A DNA stretch of 5,352 bases from an uncultured Collinsella sp. GTDB taxonomy: Bacteria > Actinomycetota > Coriobacteriia > Coriobacteriales > Coriobacteriaceae. The position numbers and the translations under genes are program-made. The notes below the pieces were generated by a model. That model worked only from the letters and a program-made list of their open reading frames with translations, was not told the origin of the DNA and did not search any database. Below are positions 1 through 4,097 of this stretch, in pieces. The stretch spans positions 1 through 5,352 of the forward strand of contig CAAFQK010000060.1 in assembly GCA_900765115.1 (NCBI GenBank), read 5' to 3'. Numbering within the stretch: position 1 is the first letter of the stretch; every line of letters starts with the position of its first letter.

Positions 1-79
1 CGGCAGCGAGCTGACGATCGCCCAGCTTGACAGCGCGATCAACAAGGTTCTGAACGACCGCTTGCGCCGTCTGAGACAT
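1..79 (-). CDS. Unidentified protein, N-terminal 26 residues (runs off the window)
   Basis: A leftward reading frame begins with an ATG whose A is shared with the TGA stop of the upstream RHH gene (a TGATG junction), and stays open to the window edge. The visible start reads MSQTAQAVVQNLVDRAVKLG, with a purine-rich GGGGGAGAAG ribosome-binding site just before it inside the end of the RHH gene. The one-base stop/start overlap is typical of translational coupling, so both genes very likely form an operon. The visible piece is predicted to be helical and is too short to assign to a family. A function tied to the RHH protein, such as mobilisation, partition or a toxin, is possible but not shown. 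Confidence 0.6.
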   Translation of the reverse strand, partial: MSQTAQAVVQNLVDRAVKLGDRQLAA

Positions 80-246
80 CACTTCTCCCCCTTGCACTTC
101 TCGTCAATCCATTCGCGCAGGACTTTAGCCACCGTCTTATCCTGGCGCGCGGCATAGGACTTAAGAGCCCGCTTATCCTCGCGGGTTATCGAGAGCGTGA
201 ACTTATCCAGCTCCCTTTCGGCATGAACAGCCTGATCTTCCTCCAT
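79..246 (-). CDS. Small ribbon-helix-helix (CopG/MetJ-like) DNA-binding protein
   Basis: This 55-residue protein starts at the ATG at 246, preceded by GGAGGGG at five bases' spacing, and ends at the TGA at 79-81. After an acidic N-terminus it shows a short beta-strand with alternating residues (DKFTLSIT, about 14-21). Two helices follow, separated by a short turn (REDKRALKSYAARQ, then KTVAKVLREWIDEK, about 22-50). This is the usual ribbon-helix-helix order, in which the strand pairs in a dimer and enters the major groove. Such proteins serve as antitoxins, plasmid copy or partition regulators, or relaxosome accessory factors, and commonly repress their own promoters by binding arrays of short repeats. 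A suitable array lies 65 bp upstream (311-332). It is coupled to the partial gene at 1-79. The fold is inferred from sequence pattern only. Confidence 0.65.
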   Translation of the reverse strand: MEEDQAVHAERELDKFTLSITREDKRALKSYAARQDKTVAKVLREWIDEKCKGEK

Positions 247-296
247 GGTCGCCCCTCCGAATTGACCTGTTCTACGTTCCTTAATTGACCGAAATC

Positions 297-332
297 ATTT
301 TACTTCAGAATACGTAATTACGTAATTACGTA
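297..332 (-). promoter_or_regulatory. Probable promoter and RHH operator: 22-bp palindrome of three TACGTA units
   Basis: Bases 311-332 are a perfect palindrome made of TACGTA at 311, 319 and 327, an exact 8-bp period (unit TACGTAAT). On the minus strand a -10-like TAAAAT (297-302) follows, about 50 bp before the RHH start codon, so the array would cover the -35 region. RHH proteins often bind such short tandem repeats cooperatively, so autorepression is the simplest reading. The -35 box itself is not convincing. Confidence 0.5.
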
Positions 333-370
333 GGCCAATTTGAGCCATGCAGCACTCAATCACTAGTCAG

Positions 371-403
371 TATTCGTTGGCGAATCGTTGGGGATAACGA
401 ATA
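371..403. repeat. Inverted repeat TATTCGTT / AACGAATA with internal CGTTGG direct repeats
   Basis: TATTCGTT (371-378) and AACGAATA (396-403) are perfect 8-bp arms with a 17-bp spacer. Inside, CGTTGG occurs at 375-380 and 386-391, 11 bp apart, and ATTCG-TTGG-CGAAT forms a smaller inverted repeat (372-385). It lies in AT-rich non-coding DNA between the RHH operator and another repeat set. It could be a protein-binding site, an oriT or origin element, or a recombinase arm site. Confidence 0.45.
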
Positions 404-434
404 TATCGAGGTAGACAGCCGTTTTTACCGTCTG

Positions 435-487
435 TGAGTACCAGCAAATCGATACTCAAAACGTCGTGAGTACATTTTGAGTACCAG
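435..487. repeat. TGAGTA repeat cluster (three direct, one inverted)
   Basis: TGAGTACCAG occurs at 435-444 and again at 478-487, with a shorter TGAGTACA at 467-474 and an inverted TACTCA at 453-458. TACTCAAAA (453-461) and TTTTGAGTA (475-483) form a 9-bp inverted repeat. The copies look like iterons or binding sites for one DNA-binding protein. No open frame of note crosses them. From here to the att-like site at 736 I see no gene, only AT-rich DNA and the terminator at 684-721. Confidence 0.5.
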
Positions 488-683
488 TCCGAGCGGCCTC
501 TCGCGGGCGGACGCAATCTGCCGGTCAGCATTAATTAGAAATAAATTGATGACGTTGCTTCGGTAATTGAAAGCACTTTAAAACATACCAGCAAACAATA
601 ATCCCAGCTAAACAGCTTGAGAGATTGCGTGACTGGTTTGCATGTACCACATACACCACAATGCACAAGCACCCATGGCACGC

Positions 684-721
684 AAATAAAAAACGAGGGA
701 GGCCGTATCCGGCCTCCCTCG
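684..721 (-). terminator. Leftward intrinsic terminator
   Basis: CGAGGGAGGCC (694-704) pairs perfectly with GGCCTCCCTCG (711-721), and one more G-C pair (705/710) leaves a TATC loop, giving 12 bp in all. On the minus strand the hairpin is followed directly by TTTTTTATTT (693-684), so it stops leftward transcription. It begins about 12 bp beyond the tandem stop codons of the guaA-like tail, as expected for the native terminator of the gene that once ended there. Confidence 0.85.
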
Positions 722-735
722 CAAAGGGCTATTTA

Positions 736-751
736 CTATTCCCACTCGATG
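736..751 (-). other. att-like site 1: resembles the 3' end of guaA (integration scar)
   Basis: Read on the minus strand this segment and its flank encode ...D-A-I-E-W-E followed by TAG (736-738) and TAA (733-735). The tail IEWE is the usual C-terminus of GMP synthase (GuaA), and the 3' end of guaA is a known insertion site for integrative elements. Upstream on the minus strand there is no guaA sequence: stops appear within about 15 codons. Only the end of the gene is present, as expected of an attachment-site copy left at the far side of an inserted element. A near-identical 16-bp copy (one mismatch) lies at 3185-3200. The guaA link rests on remembered C-terminal sequence. Confidence 0.5.
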
Positions 752-853
752 GCGTCGGTTCTGCCGTCCCGTCACTCCAGTTACACCCAGTTTTCGGCAT
801 CGACACGGAACGCGTGCCGCCGAATGACGCGATGTCGCGTTTCGTCGGCTTCG

Positions 854-922
854 GGGACAAAAGCTGGGACAACCTCAAAAACTTTTTTCAAACTCAGGGC
901 TTTGAGTTTTTGTTTTTGTCCC
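854..922. repeat. Complex inverted repeat with nested hairpins inside the att-proximal gap
   Basis: GGGACAAAA (854-862) and TTTTGTCCC (914-922) are perfect 9-bp arms. Between them, CAAAAAC (876-882) can pair with GTTTTTG (906-912), or alternatively AAACTCA (890-896) with TGAGTTT (903-909). The second hairpin followed by TTGTTTTTG could act as a weak rightward terminator. The gap from 752 to 1164 holds nothing else I can name. A minus-strand frame (781-1029) stays open for 82 codons but has no start codon with a ribosome-binding site. Confidence 0.45.
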
Positions 923-1164
923 AAAGTGCGCGGCGGGTCGCCTTTGGAGGCTCGATGGCGCCGAAAACGCCCGTTTTGAAACTCAACCGCCCTTTTGCCC
1001 GCAAGCCGCCAGCTGCAATCGCAAGTGAATTAACGCGGGTGGCTTGCGCGCCATTTGCAAAACCCCAGGTCGCAGGTCTTCGCCATTCGTGAACAAAGTG
1101 AGTAGTCTCAGGTGGCTTGCTTATGAGTTGGCGAACGGGCCTTCAGGATTCAGGGCAAACATGC

Positions 1165-1173
1165 TGGTAGAAT
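1165..1173 (+). promoter_or_regulatory. Probable promoter of the AbiF-like gene (extended -10)
   Basis: TGGTAGAAT gives an extended -10 (TGn plus TAGAAT at 1168-1173), 32 bp before the start codon. No good -35 hexamer lies at 16-18 bp. The same 11 bases, TGGTAGAATAG, recur at 2158-2168, where they form the -10 of the downstream RNA promoter with a perfect -35. The toxin-like gene therefore seems to have the weaker version of the same promoter. Confidence 0.45.
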
Positions 1174-1205
1174 AGGATTCTCAAATCAATGACAGGAGAC
1201 CGCGC

Positions 1206-2168
1206 ATGGCCGAACCCCACGATAGGAAGCCGATCCTCACGATCGAGCAGCAGATAGAGCACCTCAAGCAGAAGGGCGTAGCCTTCGAACTGTGTTCCGA
1301 GGAAGAGGCCGCGGACTACCTGCGCGACAAGTGCAACTTCTTCAAGCTCGCATCCTACCGCAAACTCTTCTCGAAATACGAGGGAGGCCCGCGCGACGGC
1401 CGCTACGTAGACCTCGACTTCGGCCAGCTGCGCCTGCTCGCGGCGCTCGACCAGGAGCTGCGCCACGCCCTGCTCGGCATGACGCTCGACATCGAGCATT
1501 TCCAGAAGGTGACACTGCTTCGCGAGATGGAGGACCGTGGAGAGGACGGCTACGCCATCGTGGCCGACTACATGGCATCGCTTACCACTGCAAACAGGGA
1601 GTACCGCCTGCGCGAGCTCAAGATGAGCGGCCGCAGCCCCTACAGCTCGAGCCTCTACGCGAAGTACTCCGGCGACATGCCTGCCTGGGCCTTCCTTGAG
1701 CTCACCTCGTTCGGCACCCTCATCGACTTCGTGCGCTTCTGCGCCAGGCGATGGGGCGACAGGCGCCTCGAGGCCTCCCACTACGACCTCAAGCGCGTGA
1801 AGTCCGTCCGCAACTGCGCCGCGCACGGCTCGTGCCTGATCAACTGCTTCGCCGAGAGGGGCGCCGCCCGGGGCTCGGCGTCCAGCGGCGTCTCCCGAAG
1901 GGTCGCCGCCGTGGGGATTCCCAAGGCGACCAGGAGGAAGTGGATGGGGAATACGGCCATGCAGGAGGTCGCGACCGTGCTCGTGGCGCACTCCGGCTTG
2001 GTACCCGAGGGCTCCTCGCGCTCGCGCGCCGCATCCGAGCTCGCCGAGATGTTCGCCAGGGCCGACGGCGAAACCGAGGCGCTGCCCGACAAGGGGCCCG
2101 ACGCCGCAGCTCGCTCCGCGCTCGAGTTCCTTCGCAGGTTGACAGAATCGCTCGGGTTGGTAGAATAG
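1206..2168 (+). CDS. AbiD/AbiF-type abortive infection protein (Abi_2 family, HEPN RNase)
   Basis: This 320-residue protein starts at an ATG with AGGAGA six bases upstream. It shows the Abi_2 landmarks in order: an N-terminal block (TIEQQIEHLKQKG, 12-24) leading to YLRDKCNFFKLASYRKLF (38-55); LRHALLGMTLDIEHFQK (85-101); PAWAFLELTSFGTLIDF (159-175); and RVKSVRNCAAHGSCLINC (197-214). R202-x4-H207 is the R-x4-H catalytic signature of HEPN ribonucleases. The family includes lactococcal AbiD and AbiF, which stop phage growth at the cost of the cell, presumably by RNA cleavage in the cytoplasm. The region after about residue 215, rich in Arg, Ser and Ala, is less conserved. Its last codons carry the promoter of the first downstream RNA gene. 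I recall reports that AbiF-type proteins act as toxins held in check by an adjacent small RNA and are related to Cas13; the layout here fits, but neutralisation is inference. A 282-codon antisense frame is a codon-bias shadow. Confidence 0.9.
   Translation: MAEPHDRKPILTIEQQIEHLKQKGVAFELCSEEEAADYLRDKCNFFKLASYRKLFSKYEGGPRDGRYVDLDFGQLRLLAALDQELRHALLGMTLDIEHFQKVTLLREMEDRGEDGYAIVADYMASLTTANREYRLRELKMSGRSPYSSSLYAKYSGDMPAWAFLELTSFGTLIDFVRFCARRWGDRRLEASHYDLKRVKSVRNCAAHGSCLINCFAERGAARGSASSGVSRRVAAVGIPKATRRKWMGNTAMQEVATVLVAHSGLVPEGSSRSRAASELAEMFARADGETEALPDKGPDAAARSALEFLRRLTESLGLVE
2139..2166 (+). promoter_or_regulatory. Strong promoter for RNA gene 1, inside the end of the abi gene
   Basis: TTGACA (2139-2144), a 16-bp spacer, then an extended -10, TGG-TAGAAT (-10 at 2161-2166). 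The -10 overlaps the stop codon of the Abi protein (2166-2168). Transcription should start near 2172-2174, only a few bases before the first RNA hairpin, so the product is untranslated. The consensus -35 makes this the best promoter in the window. Confidence 0.75.
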
Positions 2169-2172
2169 CCTG

Positions 2173-2234
2173 CAGATAGCAAAACCTTCACGGTTTTAGG
2201 GGCGGACTTGCGCAAGCGACTCTGCCCTATTTTT
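2173..2234 (+). ncRNA. Small structured RNA 1, about 60 nt, candidate antitoxin RNA
   Basis: Two hairpins precede a U-run. Hairpin A is AAAACC (2181-2186) with GGTTTT (2192-2197), loop TTCAC. Hairpin B is GGGCGGA (2200-2206) with TCTGCCC (2221-2227), one G-U pair, a C-C mismatch, then TTGC/GCGA closed by a GCAA tetraloop (2212-2215). TATTTTT ends the unit (2229-2234). No start codon with a ribosome-binding site lies within it. It has its own strong promoter and a homologous second copy 131 bp downstream. Its position directly after a HEPN-type Abi gene suggests an RNA that binds and restrains that protein. It may also simply be the terminator of the abi transcript, but the promoter and duplication argue for an independent RNA. 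Confidence 0.7.
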
Positions 2235-2273
2235 ATATTCACTCGCTATAGGAGACGGATGATACCTGGGTCA

Positions 2274-2301
2274 ATGACAGAACTGAGAAGCCCGGAATAA
2301 T
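2274..2301 (+). promoter_or_regulatory. Promoter for RNA gene 2
   Basis: ATGACA (2274-2279), a 16-bp spacer and AATAAT (2296-2301) copy the geometry of the first RNA promoter, including the shared TGACAGAA at the -35. Hairpin A begins 13 bases after the -10 here and 15 after it in unit 1. The weaker -35 and -10 suggest lower output than unit 1. Confidence 0.5.
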
Positions 2302-2307
2302 GGAGCC

Positions 2308-2367
2308 AGTTAGAAACCCTCGGGTTTGCGGGGCGGGATCGTGAGAGCGATTCTGCCCTATTTTTTT
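2308..2367 (+). ncRNA. Small structured RNA 2, about 60 nt, homologue of RNA 1
   Basis: It has the same plan as RNA 1: hairpin A is AAACC (2314-2318) with GGTTT (2323-2327); hairpin B is GGGCGGG (2331-2337) with TCTGCCC (2352-2358), extended by A-T and TCGT/GCGA and closed by a GAGA tetraloop (2343-2346); the end is TATTTTTTT (2360-2367). The inner pairs differ from RNA 1 yet pairing is kept, and improved where the C-C mismatch becomes A-U. The GNRA loop class and the stem GGGCGGR/TCTGCCC are the same. Conservation of structure with change of sequence supports a functional RNA rather than a chance terminator. Confidence 0.65.
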
Positions 2368-2397
2368 CCTCCGTCTGCCCCAACAAAGTAGTTCGAA

Positions 2398-2476
2398 GAT
2401 AGCCTGTAGGTGTCCTCGTGGGCGCCTTTTATTTTCAGGGAATCGGCCGCTTCATGAACGAGCGACCGGCTTGACC
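2398..2476 (+). repeat. Terminator-plus-leader block, copy 1 (diverged repeat)
   Basis: This stretch matches 3590-3698. The terminator 3' arm and tail are nearly the same (GGGCGCCTTTTA-TTTTCAGGGA in both, with one extra base). Further on, the 32 bases at 2445-2476 match 3667-3698 at 25 positions (GGCCG-TTC-TGAA ... CGACC-GCT-GACC). Copy 2 sits before the excisionase-like gene; this one sits before yjdF. Apart from the terminator and the yjdF promoter, I see no gene between 2368 and 2546. Confidence 0.6.
2409..2435 (+). terminator. Intrinsic terminator, rightward
   Basis: GGTGTCC (2409-2415) pairs with GGGCGCC (2420-2426) through a TCGT loop, with two G-U pairs, and is followed by TTTTATTTT. 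It would stop read-through from the abi and small-RNA unit before the yjdF promoter. It may belong to a third transcript unit that has lost its gene. Confidence 0.7.
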
Positions 2477-2515
2477 TAGATCGAACCGCCTTCATCTCCG
2501 TCTAGGCGCCGGCAA

Positions 2516-2545
2516 TCAACATCGTGAATCCGCGCGTGCTACAAT
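2516..2545 (+). promoter_or_regulatory. Promoter of the yjdF riboswitch and gene
   Basis: An extended -10, TGC-TACAAT (-10 at 2540-2545), is preceded at 18 bp by TCAACA (2516-2521), four of six matches to the -35 consensus. The start of transcription would fall near 2549-2553, right at the 5' edge of the structured leader. Confidence 0.55.
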
Positions 2546-2547
2546 GC

Positions 2548-2664
2548 GGGCACCAGAGATGAAAACACAGTCCCCGTCGGGTAGTCGTGGGCGTGCGGGA
2601 GTCCGCATCAGTAACCTGCCTCCTTGGTTGTCCCTTCTCTGCATGGTCATCTACATAAAGGAGG
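2548..2664 (+). promoter_or_regulatory. Probable yjdF-type riboswitch with translational (anti-SD) expression platform
   Basis: The leader lies directly before a yjdF homologue and can fold: P1 GGGCA (2548-2552) with TGCCT (2617-2621); CAC/GTG (2566-2568, 2587-2589) enclosing CCC/GGG (2572-2574, 2579-2581); and GTGCGG/CCGCAT (2593-2598, 2603-2608). The unpaired blocks GATGAAAACACAG, GGGTAGTCGTG and CAGTAACCTG look like the conserved parts of the yjdF motif as I remember it, a riboswitch reported to sense azaaromatic compounds. CCTCCTT (2619-2625) is an exact complement of the Shine-Dalgarno AAGGAGG (2658-2664). It overlaps the 3' strand of P1, so P1 formation would free the ribosome site: an ON switch. 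Confidence 0.7.
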
Positions 2665-2672
2665 AACCAGCC

Positions 2673-3092
2673 ATGCAGATCAGCGTGTCGTCCACCCTGA
2701 CCGTATATCACGACGGCCAATTCTGGGTCGGGCTGGCGGAGCATGTCGAGGACGGCAGGTACGGCGTCGCCCGCATCGTCTTCGGCGCAGAACCGTCCGA
2801 TGAGGAGATCCTGCGATTCGTTACAAGCAAATGGGCGAAGCTCGCGTTCTTCGGTGACGATCCGTCCGAGGCGAGCGAGCCCGCGAAGAACCCCAAGAGA
2901 CGCGCCCGCGAGGCGGCGAAAGCCCTCAAGCAGCCGGCGATGAGCACCAAGGCGCAGCAGGCGCTCGCGAATCAGCGGGAGACGATGAAGCGGGAATCGG
3001 CTCAAGCAAGAAGCCAGCGTCGCGCGGATGAGGCGGAGGCGCGCTTCGAGCAGCGAAAACTGAAGCGCAAACAGAAGCATCGCGGTCATTGA
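2673..3092 (+). CDS. yjdF: YjdF family protein (DUF2992)
   Basis: This 139-residue protein starts at the ATG at 2673, eight bases after a perfect AAAGGAGG. An ATG 43 codons upstream in the same frame is rejected because it lies inside the riboswitch. The N-terminal half has the family pattern: ISVSSTLTVYHDGQFWVGLAEHVEDG in beta-strand register (3-28), then VFGAEPSDEEILRFV (36-50). The second half is KNPKRRAREAAK (74-85), TKAQQAL (92-98), and a highly basic helix ending QRKLKRKQKHRGH. Length and order match Bacillus subtilis YjdF. The biochemical role is unknown. Its riboswitch is thought to respond to azaaromatic (heterocyclic) compounds, so a role in handling toxic aromatic molecules is usually proposed; the basic tail may bind nucleic acid. 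It sits in the cargo segment together with the Abi/RNA unit. Confidence 0.88.
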   Translation: MQISVSSTLTVYHDGQFWVGLAEHVEDGRYGVARIVFGAEPSDEEILRFVTSKWAKLAFFGDDPSEASEPAKNPKRRAREAAKALKQPAMSTKAQQALANQRETMKRESAQARSQRRADEAEARFEQRKLKRKQKHRGH

Positions 3093-3117
3093 TACCACCA
3101 TCAACCCATATATAGCA

Positions 3118-3149
3118 GCAGGCGTAGCTTCGATTGAAACTACGCCTGC
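3118..3149 (+). terminator. Strong hairpin after yjdF (terminator-like, no U-run)
   Basis: GCAGGCGTAG (3118-3127) pairs perfectly with CTACGCCTGC (3140-3149), and TTC/GAA can extend the stem inward. It begins 25 bases after the yjdF stop, the usual place for a terminator, but no T-run follows on either strand. It may block 3' exonucleases or be part of the recombination region next to the att-like site. Confidence 0.4.
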
Positions 3150-3159
3150 CACCTGGTGC

Positions 3160-3186
3160 TATAACGTTATACAGAACGTATGTTCT
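3160..3186. promoter_or_regulatory. LexA-type SOS box beside a possible rightward promoter
   Basis: GAAC (3174-3177), GTAT, GTTC (3182-3185) fits the Gram-positive LexA consensus GAAC-RNRY-GTTY exactly, within the 14-bp inverted repeat AGAACGTATGTTCT (3173-3186). Just upstream, TGC-TATAAC (3157-3165) is an extended -10, with TTGAAA at a long 20-bp spacing. A start near 3172 would place the box at +1, a normal repressor position. No clear gene follows at once. Confidence 0.45.
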
Positions 3187-3200
3187 ATACCCACTCGATG
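3185..3200 (-). other. att-like site 2 (guaA 3'-end core)
   Basis: CTATACCCACTCGATG matches 736-751 (CTATTCCCACTCGATG) at 15 of 16 bases. On the minus strand it reads I-E-W-V-stop, a mutated guaA-type tail. The two copies are 2,449 bp apart and in the same orientation, so the segment between them could be an element or the remains of one. Direct-repeat att copies with no integrase between them suggest a mobilisable or degenerate island. Confidence 0.45.
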
Positions 3201-3600
3201 ACTAACCCAGTCCGAGCACTACCGATGCGTGTCGCGTCATACCGCCTAAGAGCTGATTCGTTCAGAAAAGGTTCAGGGGGATCGTCGAGTTTATTGCACC
3301 CTCGCGTTTTACAAAAGAGAGTACAAGGCCCTCTAGCTCGAATTATTGCATTTAGAACCCCGCCGCTCGTCCATCCCAGCTTGCCCAGAAAGCCCTCCCG
3401 CAATGTCCGTGTCCCAACAGATGGGTACCATTTATCAGGGTGCACCTGGGGCAACGGGCTGAAAAACCTGTGCAAGGTCGCTCGCAGAACACGCAACATC
3501 AAACACGACAGAAGAGGCGAACGACAGATGCCGGACCCCGGACGACAGCACCGCGGAAGAGAAGCATTCCAACCACAACCGAACGAACATCGCTCCTAGG
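3201..3600. other. About 400 bp without a convincing gene
   Basis: GC content is lower than in the genes on the right. A rightward frame (3180-3599) is open for 139 codons but begins inside the SOS box, has no ribosome-binding site and has a random, Arg/Pro-rich composition. A shorter frame inside it (ATG at 3529, 23 codons) follows a weak AAGAGG, and its stop (3597-3599) directly precedes the terminator at 3603. The stretch may be the body of an untranslated transcript running from the SOS-box promoter to that terminator. Confidence 0.4.
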
Positions 3601-3698
3601 CAGGCGCCCGCACGGGCGCCTTTTACTTTTCAGGGACTTAGCTGCCAGCTAAGGCGTGCGGCTCATGGCCGTTTCGTGAAGGCCCGACCAGCTCGACC
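3590..3698 (+). repeat. Terminator-plus-leader block, copy 2
   Basis: This is the counterpart of 2398-2476. It contains the terminator at 3603-3630, an inverted repeat CTTAGCT-GCC-AGCTAAG (3637-3653) absent from copy 1, and the 32-base match at 3667-3698. It lies about 130 bp before the excisionase-like gene, so it may be part of the leader or control region of the element's replication module. Confidence 0.55.
3603..3630 (+). terminator. Intrinsic terminator, rightward
   Basis: GGCGCCC (3603-3609) and GGGCGCC (3614-3620) form a perfect 7-bp stem with loop GCAC, followed by TTTTACTTTT. No identified gene ends here except doubtful short frames, so it probably closes an untranslated transcript or insulates the module to its right. 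Confidence 0.8.
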
Positions 3699-3830
3699 CA
3701 CCTCGACCCGTCTCCGTTCCCGTCATGCGCGCGATGCGCCAGCAGGCGGTTCAATCGTCGCGCAGACGAAAAGGGACACTGTGCCGCGCGGTGTGCCCGC
3801 ACGGTGCCGCACGGGAAGATTGGAGGAACC

Positions 3831-4049
3831 ATGGCACGCACAGCCGAATGCGCCGCGCCCGAGAACAACCAGGGCCGCGACGAATGGATGACGGTGATCG
3901 AGATGCAGCAGTACATGAGGGCGAGCCGAAACAAGGCGTACGACCTCATCTGGTCGGGAGAGATCGACTCGTACAGGCTCGGCAGGAAGCTCCTGGTTTC
4001 GAGGGCGTCAGTGGACGCCTACATCGAGTCGAGGAGCGGCAGGAAATGA
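3831..4049 (+). CDS. Excisionase-family helix-turn-helix protein
   Basis: This 72-residue protein starts at the ATG at 3831, four bases after GGAGG; a GTG nine codons earlier lacks a ribosome site. After a charged, non-conserved N-terminus, a winged HTH fold of the excisionase/MerR-like type (HTH_17) covers about residues 19-67: WMTVIEMQQYMRASRNKAYDLIWSGEI, then the short wing SYRLGRKLLVSRASVDAYIE. The R-x-G-R-K-x-x-V-S-R-x-x-V-x-x-Y pattern is typical. Such proteins bend DNA for excisive recombination or regulate the element's own operon. It heads the module that continues with another HTH protein, an initiator and a helicase loader, so a role in element control is likely. Whether it is a true Xis partner cannot be told, because the integrase is outside the window. 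Confidence 0.8.
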   Translation: MARTAECAAPENNQGRDEWMTVIEMQQYMRASRNKAYDLIWSGEIDSYRLGRKLLVSRASVDAYIESRSGRK

Positions 4050-4097
4050 CGGCGGCGACCGCCCCGGGAGCCGCCCGCGGCCGGGCACGCGAGGGAG

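Noticed and set aside
781..1029. Minus-strand open stretch of 82 codons ending in ...RHAFRVDAENWV
   Set aside because: The ending looks protein-like and could be a gene remnant, but there is no ATG or GTG start, no ribosome-binding site and no family I can name.
625..1092. A 155-codon rightward frame
   Set aside because: It runs through the leftward terminator and the att-like site, lacks a ribosome-binding site and has random composition.
1143..1991. A 282-codon open frame on the minus strand
   Set aside because: It lies entirely antisense to the abi gene, which has family motifs and a ribosome-binding site. The frame is a by-product of GC-rich codon use.
2173..2367. CRISPR-like array, because two similar units follow a HEPN protein
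   Set aside because: There are only two units, spaced 131 bp, each with its own promoter and terminator, and no short identical repeats with uniform spacers.
2502..3152. A 216-codon minus-strand frame with a hydrophobic start
   Set aside because: It is antisense to yjdF and its riboswitch, has no ribosome-binding site and resembles no family I know.
3180..3599. A 139-codon rightward frame ending just before a terminator
   Set aside because: It begins inside the SOS box and att core without a ribosome-binding site. Its composition (Arg, Pro, His rich, no pattern) suggests chance.
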